DNA of 64,000 bases from Photobacterium sanguinicancri (lineage in GTDB: Bacteria > Pseudomonadota > Gammaproteobacteria > Enterobacterales > Vibrionaceae), in assembly GCF_024346675.1 (NCBI RefSeq), contig NZ_AP024850.1, positions 1,178,001 through 1,242,000 on the forward strand. The letters are read 5' to 3'. The notes beneath the pieces were generated by a model, which ran no database searches, was not told the DNA's origin, and saw only the letters and a program-made list of their open reading frames with translations. Positions 51,855 to 62,169 of this stretch are shown in pieces. A program made the translations under genes and the position numbers. The first letter of the stretch is position 1. Each line of letters opens with the position of its first letter.

Positions 51855-52937
51855 ATGGAAAAAGTCTATAACTTTTGCGCTGGCCCAGCGATGATCCCAG
51901 CGGAAGTTTTAAAAAAGGTTCAGGAAGAACTCATTAATTGGAATGGTTTAGGCACGTCTGTGATGGAGATTAGCCACCGCAGCAAAGAGTTTCTTGCTGT
52001 GGCGGAACAGTCAGAAAAAGATCTACGTGATTTACTAGCAATTCCTGCAAACTACCATGTGTTATTTTGCCATGGCGGTGCACGTGGTCAGTTTGCGGCG
52101 GTACCGATGAACTTGCTGGGTGATGCAACATCAGCAGACTATATGGATGGCGGCTATTGGGCTCACAGTGCTGTCGCTGAAGCAAAGAAATACTGCTCAC
52201 CGAATAATGTTGATATCACGTGTGTGCGCGATGGTAAGAAAGCGATCTTACCAGCATCAGAGTGGCCAATGTCTGACGATGCTGCGTTTGTGCATTTCTG
52301 CCCGAATGAAACCATCGATGGGATTGAAATCCGTGACTTGCCTGAAACAGATAAGCCGATTGTCGCAGATATGTCATCTACCATTTTGTCTCGTGAAATC
52401 GACGTGTCCAAATACGGTGTGATTTACGCTGGCGCACAAAAGAATATTGGTCCCGCTGGATTAACACTGGTGATTGTGCGTGACGATTTACTGGGCAAGG
52501 CGAAAACAATTTTACCTAGCATTTTAGATTACTCGGTGCTGGTGGATAAAGAATCAATGTTTAATACTCCACCTACGTTTGCCTGGTATTTGGCAGGTGA
52601 AGTCTTCAAGTGGCTCAAAAGCATTGGCGGTGTAGCTGAAATGCAGCAGCGTAACGAAGCCAAAGCTAAAGTGCTGTATGGCTTTATTGATCACTCGGAT
52701 TTCTACCGTAACGAGGTTCACGCCGATAACCGTTCTTTAATGAACGTGCCATTTCAGCTTAAGAATCCAGAACTGGATGCGCTATTTTTACAGCAAGCAG
52801 ATGCGGCGGGTTTAGTGGCATTGAAAGGTCACCGTGCCGTGGGTGGCATGCGTGCTTCAATTTATAACGCAATGCCGATGGATGGTGTGCAAGCTCTTGT
52901 CGCTTTCATGACGAAATTTGAGCAAGAGAACGCTTAA
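51855..52937 (+). CDS. serC: phosphoserine aminotransferase
   Basis: PLP enzyme of serine synthesis that also acts on 3-hydroxy-4-phosphohydroxythreonate for pyridoxal phosphate synthesis. The 360-residue protein begins [19 protein letters not shown] from the ATG at 51855. The PLP lysine is in [17 protein letters not shown] and the cofactor region has [16 protein letters not shown]. It has its own terminator and is separated from aroA by the two-component locus, whereas serC-aroA are adjacent in E. coli. Confidence 0.98.
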   Translation: MEKVYNFCAGPAMIPAEVLKKVQEELINWNGLGTSVMEISHRSKEFLAVAEQSEKDLRDLLAIPANYHVLFCHGGARGQFAAVPMNLLGDATSADYMDGGYWAHSAVAEAKKYCSPNNVDITCVRDGKKAILPASEWPMSDDAAFVHFCPNETIDGIEIRDLPETDKPIVADMSSTILSREIDVSKYGVIYAGAQKNIGPAGLTLVIVRDDLLGKAKTILPSILDYSVLVDKESMFNTPPTFAWYLAGEVFKWLKSIGGVAEMQQRNEAKAKVLYGFIDHSDFYRNEVHADNRSLMNVPFQLKNPELDALFLQQADAAGLVALKGHRAVGGMRASIYNAMPMDGVQALVAFMTKFEQENA

Positions 52938-53024
52938 TTTCTATCGTCTACTCCTACTTGGTTGGTAATTTTGTTGTTCTCTAATGAGCCTGATAGATAA
53001 AACACAATGTAGACCGACCACTAT

Positions 53025-53048
53025 TAAGGCAGCCTCGCTGCCTTTTTT
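53025..53048 (+). terminator. terminator after serC
   Basis: An 8-bp stem (53026-53033 with 53037-53044) with a CTC loop is followed by six T residues. Confidence 0.93.
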
Positions 53049-53055
53049 ATTGCCC

Positions 53056-54336
53056 TTACACCAAGCCTATTGGTTCTCGTTCTATGCGGTTGGTAAATTT
53101 CACACTGACGATAAAGTGATCTGGGCCATTTTTGATATCCAGTATCCAACCCATTCGTTCGCAAATACGACGAATGATGACCAAACCATAGCCATAGCTA
53201 TTAGGCTGACTGCATTCTGACTCATTGGCTGCCTTCACGTTTTGTATGTTAAGTGTGTCATTATTGAGTGTAATGTCGACGGTTCCACTGCCATGTTCAA
53301 GAGCATTCTTAATCAGGTTATTCATAACAACAGTGACAAAGCTAGTTGGAGCATCGACTGTGTATTGGCTGTTCGATGTTAAGGTTAGCGCTGTTTGGTG
53401 TCGGCTGAATAAGGATGATAACAAATGCGCTTGTTTTTCGAGCGCTAGGGGTAATGACTGGGATTGATAATGGTGTGGCTCTATCTGTTTAACACCCAGC
53501 AACAGTAAGGTGTCCGTCATTAATTCCATATCATGGCTGGCTTGTTGAAGCCGAACGACGGCCTTTTGGCCAACGGTAGGGAGGACATCCATCCGAGCGA
53601 GTAACTCGATTGATCCCGACATAACCATTAACGGTGTTCGCAATTCGTGCGAAGCAAATTGATTGAACTCTTGCTCGCGTTTAAAGTAAGCGTCTGTAGT
53701 GAGCTGGCTTTGTAGCAGGCTTTCTTCGATTCGGCGTAACTCTTTATATCGAGCGGTTACGGTAACACCAGGGTTATCTGGGGTCAGGCGCTCAATTTTT
53801 TCTTCTATTTGACTCAAGGGTTTTGCGAGTAATCGAACAAAATATAAGCCGTAGCAAAGTGTTAATAGCGTGGCGACACCACCAAGAAGTAGCGTGTACA
53901 AGTGAAGGCTGTCTTCGTAATCATCGAGATAATCATCAGCATGATCATTGAATACGATATAATAATAACCCACACCAGATGGATGCTCGATCGCGACTAA
54001 GTGTTTATCATCATTCTCGATAAAGTGTTTAAAGTATCCTGGTTTTTGGTAACTATTGAGCCATGCAGGGTGCGGCCTTTCACTCCAGTAACTTGAAAAC
54101 TCGGCTGTATTAGGTGGGATAGTTTCTTCACCAAAAAAGACGTAATCACGTTGATAACGTTTCGCTTCGGTATCGAGCCAATGATGTAGGCTAATAATTT
54201 CCATCTGCTCTTCAGCTTTATAAATAACAGTCCAAAAAATGGAAACGAGCACCAAGGTTAAGACGCTGAATGTCAGCACTAGCTTGCGATACAAACTTGG
54301 GTAAACCTTATGCTTTGAGTCGGTAGCCTTTGCCAT
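53056..54336 (-). CDS. sensor histidine kinase paired with a disrupted response regulator
   Basis: A 426-residue inner-membrane kinase. TM1 is about residues 19-39, a periplasmic domain about 41-146, and TM2 about 147-169. A HAMP-like linker leads to the H-box FASHELRTPL (His230). The ATP-binding domain has the N-box NNLIKNALEHG, but the usual DxGxG (G1) motif is replaced by a region reading LNIQNVKAANES, and a G2-like SYGYGLVIIRRI follows. The frame is open. Its start overlaps the response regulator's end by 29 bp. The periplasmic signal is unknown. Confidence 0.88.
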   Translation of the reverse strand: MAKATDSKHKVYPSLYRKLVLTFSVLTLVLVSIFWTVIYKAEEQMEIISLHHWLDTEAKRYQRDYVFFGEETIPPNTAEFSSYWSERPHPAWLNSYQKPGYFKHFIENDDKHLVAIEHPSGVGYYYIVFNDHADDYLDDYEDSLHLYTLLLGGVATLLTLCYGLYFVRLLAKPLSQIEEKIERLTPDNPGVTVTARYKELRRIEESLLQSQLTTDAYFKREQEFNQFASHELRTPLMVMSGSIELLARMDVLPTVGQKAVVRLQQASHDMELMTDTLLLLGVKQIEPHHYQSQSLPLALEKQAHLLSSLFSRHQTALTLTSNSQYTVDAPTSFVTVVMNNLIKNALEHGSGTVDITLNNDTLNIQNVKAANESECSQPNSYGYGLVIIRRICERMGWILDIKNGPDHFIVSVKFTNRIEREPIGLV

Positions 54337-54976
54337 GAATAGTCTCTAACCGCGAGGTTGAAAAGAGTTTGTCGATGGCATTACGGACACCATAAACATG
54401 GCTGCGCAGTGCATCGCTTGATGGTGGTTCATCGCCCCATACGGTATCGATGAGTTCTTGTTTACTGATGATTGTTGTGGCTTTTTTGACCAAAGCTTGC
54501 AAGATCAAAAATTGAATGCGGCTGAGCTTGATTGGGTGCGAATCCCGAGTAACGACTTGAGTCTGAGTATTGATGATGATATCAGCAAAGCATATCTCGC
54601 CAATATCCTGACGTGGCCCGCGATTGGCGAGTGCTTGAATACGTAGATAGAGCTCTTGTAAAGCAAAAGGTTTAACGAGGTAGTCATCACCACCTGCAGA
54701 GAACGCCGCGACTTTATCTTCCAGCGTGTCTTTGGCCGTTAGAAATAGGATCGGGGTATCGCAGTGGGCCTGTGTACGCAGGTAGCTTGCCGTTGAAATA
54801 CCGTCCCGTTTAGGCATCATGATATCCATCACAATTACATCTTACTGCTGCGTTTTCAGTAGTGTTATCGCTCCCTCACCGTGATAAGCGCAGTCAACCG
54901 TAATGTTTTCCAAGCTTAAATAATCTGAAATTGTTTCGATTATCTGCGGATTGTCTTCAACAATAAGTATTTTCAT
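54308..54976 (-). pseudogene. OmpR-family response regulator with an in-frame stop
   Basis: The frame starts MKILIVEDNPQ at ATG 54976 and reads a normal receiver domain to residue 44. A TAA (54844-54842) then interrupts it, six codons before the phospho-acceptor Asp in VIVMDIMMPK. The rest continues in the same frame to the winged-helix DNA-binding domain (HVYGVRNAIDKL, THGKGYRLKA-like end) with no other defect. A Tyr codon at this place would restore a typical protein of about 222 residues. A restart at GTG 54832 would lack the first two acidic residues. It is either a recent nonsense mutation or a sequence error. Confidence 0.85.
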
Positions 54977-55050
54977 AACATAAGGATAATACGGAATCAA
55001 AAATGTGACTGATACGAGCAGTTATTTAATCCGACAATCATACGCTAATT

Positions 55051-55083
55051 TTCACGAATCCTTCACGAATCAAAATCTATACT
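55051..55083 (+). promoter_or_regulatory. direct-repeat promoter of the DUF5666 lipoprotein gene
   Basis: Two copies of TTCACGAAT (55051-55059 and 55062-55070) are spaced 11 bp apart, one helical turn, and replace the -35 region. A -10 TATACT follows at 55078-55083. Tandem repeats at one-turn spacing are the usual binding pattern of OmpR/PhoB-type activators, so the divergent response regulator is the obvious candidate (inference). Confidence 0.65.
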
Positions 55084-55123
55084 GCGCCAAAATTTTGTTA
55101 CTTTTTATTAGTGGTAGGACATT

Positions 55124-56233
55124 ATGAAGTTAAAAGCCCTTGTAACGGTTATTTCTTTAGCGCTTGTAGGCTGTGGTGGAAGTGATAGCTCAGACAGTTC
55201 GGTTAAAAAATAAGGTACGTTAGACGGTAAAATTCAATCTTTAAATGCACCTACGCAATCGTTGTCGTTATACGGCGAGCAGTTATCAGCTGCCAACGCA
55301 AAAATCTCTTATGAAGATAAAGCACTTCAGTTCAGTAATCTTGATGAGGGGATGCGTGTTAAGTTGACCGCGAACAACGGCGATACGAATGACATTAAAC
55401 TTAACCCAACACTCGTGGGTAAAGTGACAAAAATCGATGGCACTAAAGTGACTGTTGACGGTGTGACGTTTGAATACAAACTTGATGACGATATCGAGGT
55501 TGGCGATTGGGTGTTGGTAACGGGTTATACCCAAGCGGATGGTTCAATCAAAATTGTATCGGTAAAAGAAATCGCTGATCTAGATGACGATCAGCATGAA
55601 TTTGAAGGTGCTGTTACTGATCTTGATACTAATAACCAGACGTTCAAAATTGGCCCTGTAGAGGTTGCTTACAGCGGTGCTTCTATTGATAAAGATGATG
55701 ACCAGACGCTCGAAAATGGTAGCTGGGTTGAAGTCTACGGTCGTTTTGAAAATTCTGTTTTCAATGCAGTGAAAGTAGAGCTTGAAGATGATAATGACTA
55801 TAAAGATACCGAAGTTGAGGGTGTGCTGACTTGGGTAAACCAAGATAAGACTCAAATTGAAATCAATGGTCGTATTCGCGCTGAAGTGACCGCAAAGACT
55901 GAATTTGATGATGGTGAAAAATCAGATTTAAAAATGGGCCGTTGGGTCGAAGTTGATTTGCAGGCTCAAGGTGACACGCTGTGGGCGAAAGACATTGAGT
56001 TCGATGATGAGCAAGGTGAAAAGGCTGAAGATTTTGAATTAAAAGGCAATGCTTCCAGTGTTGACCAAGTAAAGAGCCAATTCGAACTTGATGGCAAAAC
56101 AATTATTGTTAATGCAAAAACAGAGTTTGATGATGACTTAACGATGGATAAGCTTGATGGTGAAGCGATTGACGTTGAAGGCGTGATCATTAATAGTGAA
56201 TACGTTGCGAAAGAAATCGAGCGACAAGACTAG
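55124..56233 (+). pseudogene. DUF5666-repeat lipoprotein with an in-frame stop
   Basis: ATG 55124 begins a lipoprotein signal peptide (MKLKALVTVISLALVGCG, lipobox Cys at residue 17) followed by a Ser/Asp linker. Codon 30 is TAA (55211-55213). The same frame then stays open for 340 codons and encodes about four beta-rich repeats of the DUF5666 type (for example GKVTKIDGTKVTVDGV and EGVLTWVNQDKTQIEI), acidic in composition. Nothing else in the frame looks decayed. As written, only a 29-residue peptide is made. Confidence 0.8.
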
Positions 56234-56253
56234 TCTTCTGTGTTTTAAACGAT

Positions 56254-56282
56254 CAAATAGAGCGCTTTAGGCGCTTTATTTG
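56254..56282. terminator. terminator between the lipoprotein and GNAT genes
   Basis: An 11-bp stem AAATAGAGCGC with GCGCTTTATTT (one G-T pair) has T-rich ends on both strands and lies between convergent genes. Confidence 0.75.
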
Positions 56283-56311
56283 TTTTTGACGAACACGAAT
56301 ATCACTTTGTC

Positions 56312-56764
56312 TTAAGGGCGATAGCACATATACACAAAATGTTTATCTTCCCCTGTTTGAACAAAACCCATACGCTGGTAAAGCGTACCAACACGATTGC
56401 TTTGTAAGTAACTCAGGGTTAAAGGGAGTTGCTGTTGCTGGGCTTGTCTAATTGCCATATCCAGGATTTGAGAGCCAATACCGAACCCTTGATAGGACGG
56501 TAAAATAAAGAATCGGCAGAAATAGAGTTTATCGCCTTGGTGCTGCACTAAGTAACTACCAATCGCTTTGCCATTTGACTCAATGATTAAAGGGCGCTCT
56601 TCGAGCCACTCTTCTGCATGAATCTTTCGTTGTATAGATTCATCCCAGCCAAAGACTGCCTTAATAGGTTCGAACTCAGACTGTTTTTTTAAATCAAACA
56701 GGAATTCATAATCATCCTCAACGGCTGGACGAACCGTAAATTGGCGAGACGTTGGCATGGGCAT
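56312..56764 (-). CDS. GNAT family N-acetyltransferase
   Basis: A 150-residue acetyl-CoA-dependent transferase. The acetyl-CoA motif reads ILPSYQGFGIGSQILDMAI, and the C-terminal block LSYLQSNRVGTLYQRMGF is typical of the family. The substrate cannot be told. It follows the Nudix gene by 3 bp, so the two are likely cotranscribed. Confidence 0.88.
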   Translation of the reverse strand: MPMPTSRQFTVRPAVEDDYEFLFDLKKQSEFEPIKAVFGWDESIQRKIHAEEWLEERPLIIESNGKAIGSYLVQHQGDKLYFCRFFILPSYQGFGIGSQILDMAIRQAQQQQLPLTLSYLQSNRVGTLYQRMGFVQTGEDKHFVYMCYRP

Positions 56765-56767
56765 TGT

Positions 56768-57196
56768 TTAGGCGCTGAGACAAATGACGTTATTTAAATA
56801 ACAAGCGATAGACTGTTCGCTCGCATCGAAGTGAGGTTGGGGAAGGGCTGTAGGGTCCACCCAGATCCAACCATCGCACTTATCAGGCTCTTTTAATTCA
56901 GGATCGCCAGTATATTCAGTCGCTAATAAAGCGATACTGATGTAATGCAGTCCAGATTCTTGATAGGTCTTTAAGTTATTAGTGACCGCGATAACTTGTG
57001 GGTTGTGAATGTGAACGCCCGTTTCTTCAATCATCTCACGCGTGGCACATTGTTCAAAAGTTTCGCCTATTTCTAAGTGACCACCAGGAATAGAATAGTA
57101 CGGTGAATGACTATTTTTGCGCTTACCAACCAGCACTTGCCCTTTATTATTTACCAGAATAATCCCTATGCCCACTTTAGGTGTTTCTGTTGTCAT
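56768..57196 (-). CDS. Nudix hydrolase
   Basis: A 142-residue pyrophosphohydrolase. The Nudix box GGHLEIGETFEQCATREMIEETG fits GX5EX7REUXEEXGU exactly; it is given here only as motif positions about 40-62. The start VGIGIILVNNKGQVLVGKR resembles the NTP-pyrophosphohydrolase branch including MutT-like enzymes for oxidised or modified nucleotides. The substrate is unknown. Confidence 0.9.
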   Translation of the reverse strand: MTTETPKVGIGIILVNNKGQVLVGKRKNSHSPYYSIPGGHLEIGETFEQCATREMIEETGVHIHNPQVIAVTNNLKTYQESGLHYISIALLATEYTGDPELKEPDKCDGWIWVDPTALPQPHFDASEQSIACYLNNVICLSA

Positions 57197-57495
57197 ATAA
57201 AGCCTTTAACTCTAATAAGTGCGTTTTAAGAGTATATATACAATGAAGTTACTGAGGTGCCAATCTAATTCGTGAGCAATTGATTTAAAGAAGCGCTATT
57301 GCAATAAAAACTGCGATGAATGTTATTGTTAACTTCAATAATAGGCAGTAATGAATTGAATAAGCAGAGCAATAATAGGTTTAGAGGCTCTGCGATGAAC
57401 GTTGTACTAGTTAGGTGATGCATTGGTGCTGGTATCTCGTCACATTATTCGCTAATCTGCAAGAACGCATAATATTTAGGATGATCAGAGAAGCA

Positions 57496-58779
57496 ATGGA
57501 AAGTTTAACGTTACAGCCAATTCAACGGATTAATGGTGTAGTGAACCTACCTGGTTCTAAAAGTGTCTCGAACCGAGCTTTGTTATTGGCAGCGTTAGCA
57601 CAGGGACAAACTCGCTTAACTAACTTGCTGGATAGCGATGACATTCGTCATATGCTTAATGCTCTTGAATCTCTGGGTGTGCAATATCAATTATCTGCAG
57701 ATAAAACTGAATGTATTGTTGACGGCTTAGGTCACGCTTTTCAGCCAGAAAAAGCCCTTGAACTATATTTAGGCAATGCAGGTACAGCAATGCGACCATT
57801 AGCTGCTGCATTATGCTTAGGTGGCGGGGAGTTTGTTCTCACAGGTGAGCCCCGCATGAAAGAGCGTCCAATTGGTCACCTTGTTGATGCACTGCGTGCT
57901 GCTGGTGCTGATGTTCACTACTTGGAAAATGAAAATTACCCACCACTAGCCATTAAAGGTAGTGGCTTAAAGGGTGGAGAAGTTGAAATCGATGGTTCGA
58001 TTTCTAGCCAGTTCTTAACTGCATTTTTAATGGCAGCACCAATGGCGGAACAAGACACGGTTATTCGTATTAAAGGTGATCTTGTTTCTAAGCCTTATAT
58101 TGATATTACACTGCAAATTATGGCGCAATTTGGCGTGTCGGTTGAAAACCGCGATTATCAAGAATTTGTAGTGTCCGCAGGGCAGACTTATCAAGCACCT
58201 GGTGACTTTTTAGTTGAAGGTGATGCATCATCTGCTTCTTATTTTCTAGCTGCCGCTGCCATTAAAGGCGGTGAAGTTAAAGTGACAGGGATAGGTAAAA
58301 AAAGCATTCAAGGTGATGTGCAGTTTGCTGACGCACTTGCCGCAATGGGTGCTGAAATTGAGTGGGGTGATGACTATGTTATTGCTCGCCGCGGTGAACT
58401 TAAGGCTGTAGATCTTGATTTTAACCATATTCCAGATGCCGCGATGACGATTGCAATAGCCGCGCTATTTGCCGATGGCACAACGTCGATCCGTAATGTG
58501 TACAACTGGCGTGTGAAAGAGACTGACCGCTTAGCAGCAATGGCAACAGAACTCCGTAAAGTGGGTGCTGAAGTCGAAGAAGGGCATGATTACATTACTA
58601 TTACGCCACCTCAGCAGTTGACCCATGCAACGATTGATACTTACGACGATCACCGCATGGCTATGTGTTTTTCATTGGTGGCACTAAGTGATACGGCAGT
58701 GACGATCAATGATCCTAAGTGCACATCTAAAACCTTCCCTGATTACTTTGATAAGTTAGAAGGTCTAGCCAATCAATAA
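57496..58779 (+). CDS. aroA: EPSP synthase
   Basis: Joins shikimate 3-phosphate and phosphoenolpyruvate in the shikimate pathway. The 427-residue protein starts [44 protein letters not shown] and [17 protein letters not shown] are the substrate-binding blocks; Gly in the [10 protein letters not shown] motif is the wild-type glyphosate-sensitive residue. The longer open frame to 57415 has no family similarity. It ends in a strong terminator. Confidence 0.98.
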   Translation: MESLTLQPIQRINGVVNLPGSKSVSNRALLLAALAQGQTRLTNLLDSDDIRHMLNALESLGVQYQLSADKTECIVDGLGHAFQPEKALELYLGNAGTAMRPLAAALCLGGGEFVLTGEPRMKERPIGHLVDALRAAGADVHYLENENYPPLAIKGSGLKGGEVEIDGSISSQFLTAFLMAAPMAEQDTVIRIKGDLVSKPYIDITLQIMAQFGVSVENRDYQEFVVSAGQTYQAPGDFLVEGDASSASYFLAAAAIKGGEVKVTGIGKKSIQGDVQFADALAAMGAEIEWGDDYVIARRGELKAVDLDFNHIPDAAMTIAIAALFADGTTSIRNVYNWRVKETDRLAAMATELRKVGAEVEEGHDYITITPPQQLTHATIDTYDDHRMAMCFSLVALSDTAVTINDPKCTSKTFPDYFDKLEGLANQ

Positions 58780-58815
58780 TTGCATAAAATAAGCATAAGA
58801 AAATAATCAATAATT

Positions 58816-58846
58816 ACACCCATGCCGCAAGATATGGGTGTTTTTT
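58816..58846 (+). terminator. terminator after aroA
   Basis: An 8-bp stem (58816-58823 with 58834-58841) is followed by TTTTTC. Confidence 0.9.
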
Positions 58847-59021
58847 CTTCAGCTGACATTTTCCTCTTCTAAAGCGACTGTTTTCTTCTGCCCCTTTACA
58901 AAAAAATCACGTATAATCTTCGCCCGTTTGATTGATGGCTTAACTTTGTTGTTGCTGCTTTTTTGCTATGCAAAATTAAGCGATTAATATTAACGATTGT
59001 GAAAATATTCGGAGATACTCT

Positions 59022-59702
59022 ATGTCTACACATTCACCAGTAATCACGGTTGATGGCCCCAGCGGTGCAGGTAAAGGCACACTATGTATGCTTTTAGCTG
59101 ACAAGTTAGGTTGGAATCTTTTAGATTCTGGCGCTATTTATCGCGTACTAGCGCTTGCTGCTCTGCACCATGGTGTTGATCTTGAGTCAGAAGAAGCGTT
59201 AGTTGTGCTGGCTGCCCACTTAGATGTGCAGTTTGTCGCTGAAGGTGACTTGGTGAAAGTGATCTTAGAAGGTGAGGATGTATCCCCCACTTTGCGCACG
59301 CAAGATGTTGCAAATGCAGCATCAAAAATTGCAGCACTTCCACGTGTACGTGAAGCATTGTTACGTCGCCAACGTGCATTTAGTGAAGCGCCAGGTCTAG
59401 TGGCTGATGGCCGCGATATGGGCACGGTTGTTTTCCCTCAAGCGGAGGTGAAAATCTTCCTTGATGCGAGTGCGGAAGAACGTGCTAATCGTCGTATGAA
59501 TCAGTTGCAAAATAAAGGCATAGATGTTAACTTTGTCACCCTTTTAGGCGAGATTCAAGAACGCGATTATAGAGATCGTAACCGTGCGGTTGCTCCTCTG
59601 CGTCCCGCTGATGATGCTTTAGTGCTAGACTCTACTGAACTTTCGATAGAGGAAGTGACAGCACAAGCTCTCGCTTATATTGAACAAAAATTGTCTTGTT
59701 GA
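59022..59702 (+). CDS. cmk: cytidylate kinase
   Basis: Phosphorylates CMP and dCMP. The 226-residue protein has the P-loop [10 protein letters not shown] at residues 14-23, the [11 protein letters not shown] acceptor region, [13 protein letters not shown] and the lid [11 protein letters not shown]. It precedes rpsA by 103 bp, an arrangement conserved across gammaproteobacteria. Confidence 0.98.
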   Translation: MSTHSPVITVDGPSGAGKGTLCMLLADKLGWNLLDSGAIYRVLALAALHHGVDLESEEALVVLAAHLDVQFVAEGDLVKVILEGEDVSPTLRTQDVANAASKIAALPRVREALLRRQRAFSEAPGLVADGRDMGTVVFPQAEVKIFLDASAEERANRRMNQLQNKGIDVNFVTLLGEIQERDYRDRNRAVAPLRPADDALVLDSTELSIEEVTAQALAYIEQKLSC

Positions 59703-59805
59703 ATAATCAGCAAGGCGGCGTCGGTGTCAAGGAAGATAACTGACTTTTATATCAACCCCATGCGGTAGGATACCCATGGTTGTTTATCAAATTGAAGATT
59801 AAATA

Positions 59806-61476
59806 ATGACTGAATCTTTTGCTTTACTCTTTGAAGAGTCTCTAAACGAAATCGAAACACGCCCAGGCGCGATCGTTAAAGGTACTGTAGTAGCTATCGA
59901 GAACGGTTACGTTCTTGTTGATGCTGGCCTTAAGTCTGAGTCATCTATCCCTGCTGAAGAATTCAAGAACGCTGCTGGCGAACTTGAAATCGAAGTTGGC
60001 GCACAAGTAGATGTTGCTCTTGACGCGATCGAAGATGGTTTCGGTGAGACTAAACTTTCTCGTGAGAAAGCTAAGCGTCACGAAGCTTGGATCCAGCTTG
60101 AGAAAGCTTACGAAGAAGCTGAAACTGTTGTTGGTATCATCAACGGTAAAGTTAAGGGCGGCTTCACAGTTGAACTTAACGGCATCCGTGCGTTCCTACC
60201 AGGTTCTCTAGTAGACGTACGCCCAATTCGTGACACTGCTCACCTTGAAAACAAAGAGCTAGAGTTCAAAGTAATCAAGCTTGATCAGAAGCGCAACAAC
60301 GTTGTTGTTTCTCGCCGCGCAGTTATCGAATCTGAAAACAGTGTTGAGCGTGATGAGCTACTTGCATCTCTACAAGAAGGCATGGAAGTTAAAGGTATCG
60401 TTAAGAACCTTACTGACTACGGTGCTTTCGTTGATCTTGGCGGTGTTGACGGTCTTCTACACATTACTGATATGGCTTGGAAACGCGTTAAGCACCCAAG
60501 TGAAATCGTTAATGTTGGTGACGAAATCAACGTTAAAGTTCTTAAGTTCGACCGTGAGCGTACTCGCGTATCACTAGGTCTTAAGCAACTTGGCGAAGAT
60601 CCATGGGTTGCAATCGCTAAGCGTTACCCAGAAAGCACTAAGCTATCTGGTCGCGTAACTAACCTAACTGACTACGGCTGCTTCGTTGAAATCGAAGAAG
60701 GCGTTGAAGGTCTTGTACACGTTTCTGAGATGGATTGGACTAACAAAAACATCCACCCATCAAAAGTTGTTAACGTGGGCGACGAAGTTGAAGTTATGGT
60801 TCTTGATATCGACGAAGAACGTCGTCGTATCAGCCTAGGTCTTAAGCAGTGTAAAGCTAACCCATGGCAGTCATTTGCAGAAATGCAAGCTAAGGGCGAT
60901 AAAGTAACTGGTAAGATCAAGTCTATCACTGATTTCGGTATCTTCATCGGTCTTGAAGGCGGCATCGACGGTCTAGTTCACCTATCTGACATTTCTTGGA
61001 ATGTTTCTGGTGAAGACGCAGTTCGTGACTTCAAGAAAGGCGACGAAATTTCTGCAGTAGTTCTTGCAGTTGACGCAGAGCGTGAGCGTATCTCTCTAGG
61101 CGTTAAGCAAATCGAAGAAGACCCATTCAACGGCTACGTTGCAGTTAACAAGAAAGGTGCTCTAGTTACCGGTACTGTTACTGCAGTTGACGCGAAAGGC
61201 GCAACAGTTGAGCTAATTGAAGGCGTTGAAGGTTACCTACGTGCTTCTGAAGCATCTGTTGACCGTGTTGAAGACGCAACTCTAGTTCTTTCTGTTGGCG
61301 ATTCTGTTGAAGCTAAATTCACAGGCGTTGACCGTAAGAACCGCGTAATCAACCTATCTGTACGCGCTAAAGATGTTGCTGAAGAGCAAGAAGCAATGGC
61401 TACTCTGAACAAGCAAGATGATGCTTCGTTCGGTAGCGCTATGGCTGATGCATTCAAAGCAGCTAAAGGCGAGTAA
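59806..61476 (+). CDS. rpsA: 30S ribosomal protein S1
   Basis: RNA-binding ribosomal protein that helps recruit mRNA to the 30S subunit. The 556-residue protein has six S1 domains, with the repeated signatures [33 protein letters not shown] and [17 protein letters not shown] in domains 3-5. Codon usage is strongly biased, as expected for a highly expressed gene. It lies between cmk and ihfB. Confidence 0.99.
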   Translation: MTESFALLFEESLNEIETRPGAIVKGTVVAIENGYVLVDAGLKSESSIPAEEFKNAAGELEIEVGAQVDVALDAIEDGFGETKLSREKAKRHEAWIQLEKAYEEAETVVGIINGKVKGGFTVELNGIRAFLPGSLVDVRPIRDTAHLENKELEFKVIKLDQKRNNVVVSRRAVIESENSVERDELLASLQEGMEVKGIVKNLTDYGAFVDLGGVDGLLHITDMAWKRVKHPSEIVNVGDEINVKVLKFDRERTRVSLGLKQLGEDPWVAIAKRYPESTKLSGRVTNLTDYGCFVEIEEGVEGLVHVSEMDWTNKNIHPSKVVNVGDEVEVMVLDIDEERRRISLGLKQCKANPWQSFAEMQAKGDKVTGKIKSITDFGIFIGLEGGIDGLVHLSDISWNVSGEDAVRDFKKGDEISAVVLAVDAERERISLGVKQIEEDPFNGYVAVNKKGALVTGTVTAVDAKGATVELIEGVEGYLRASEASVDRVEDATLVLSVGDSVEAKFTGVDRKNRVINLSVRAKDVAEEQEAMATLNKQDDASFGSAMADAFKAAKGE

Positions 61477-61482
61477 TTGAGC

Positions 61483-61518
61483 TTAGGGAGAAAAAGCGTT
61501 TTAGCATTTTCTCCCTAA
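61483..61518 (+). other. hairpin between rpsA and ihfB
   Basis: An exact 12-bp stem (61483-61494 with 61507-61518) contains no following T-run. It could partly terminate, stabilise or process the rpsA mRNA and reduce expression of ihfB relative to rpsA. Confidence 0.7.
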
Positions 61519-61560
61519 ACGGTTATACTATTGAGAAACATACTAAAAACCGGAGTGTTT

Positions 61561-61851
61561 ATGACAAAGTCTGAATTAATTGAAAGGCTATGTAGTCAAC
61601 AAACACATCTTTCTGCCAAACAGGTAGAAGATGCAATCAAGGATATCCTTGAGCACATGGCGGGCACCCTCGAAGAGGGCGATCGTATTGAGATCCGTGG
61701 CTTTGGTAGCTTCTCGTTGCATTACCGTGCTCCCCGTGTAGGTCGCAACCCTAAAACTGGTGATAAGGTTGAGTTGGACGGCAAGTACGTTCCTCACTTT
61801 AAGCCAGGTAAAGAATTACGCGATCGTGTTAATTTGTCTCTGGCAGGTTAA
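61561..61851 (+). CDS. ihfB: integration host factor beta subunit
   Basis: DNA-bending nucleoid protein that pairs with IhfA. It has 96 residues starting [13 protein letters not shown]. The flexible DNA-binding arm lies around [20 protein letters not shown] and the end [14 protein letters not shown] is conserved. It follows rpsA, as in E. coli, and has its own terminator. Confidence 0.98.
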   Translation: MTKSELIERLCSQQTHLSAKQVEDAIKDILEHMAGTLEEGDRIEIRGFGSFSLHYRAPRVGRNPKTGDKVELDGKYVPHFKPGKELRDRVNLSLAG

Positions 61852-61864
61852 CCACGGTTCTGAC

Positions 61865-61896
61865 AAAAACGGCATACATTGTATGCCGTTTTTTTA
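61865..61896 (+). terminator. terminator after ihfB
   Basis: A 9-bp stem (61869-61877 with 61881-61889) with ATT loop, followed by seven T residues. Confidence 0.95.
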
Positions 61897-62169
61897 TGCC
61901 TAAAATTTGAGTTCTACTGTTTGCTGACTGACAGCATATTCTAAAATGGCTTCACGGCATTATTTCTAATTGATAATTATTCCTAAGTTACTATTTCTTA
62001 AGTGAAAATTGTTTATTATTATGAATATATCAATATTGAGAGCTAAGTGTTCAGAGAACGTGCGGAATTGTGTCGTTACTTAATGATTTTGGTCGCGAGT
62101 TGCTGCATAATCATTGGATGTTCCGTTTGATATAATCGAACTTTGATGGATTAAGTGAGAGGATTCACG
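61897..62169 (+). promoter_or_regulatory. intergenic region and likely lapA promoter
   Basis: About 270 bp without an ORF. A TATAAT at 62131-62136 is preceded by TGA (62128-62130), an extended -10, and lies 34 bp upstream of the lapA ATG. No clear -35 is needed for such promoters. Confidence 0.6.

Noticed and set aside
54842..54844. Recoding of the response-regulator stop as selenocysteine or pyrrolysine
   Set aside because: Those use TGA and TAG. This codon is TAA, and no recoding element is visible.
55208..55216. Programmed frameshift at the A-run before the lipoprotein stop
   Set aside because: The sequences before and after the stop are in the same frame, so a frameshift would not restore the protein. 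A nonsense change or sequence error is simpler.
57415..57495. N-terminal extension of aroA
   Set aside because: The residues do not match EPSP synthases, which begin just before the LPGSKS block; the ATG at 57496 fits.
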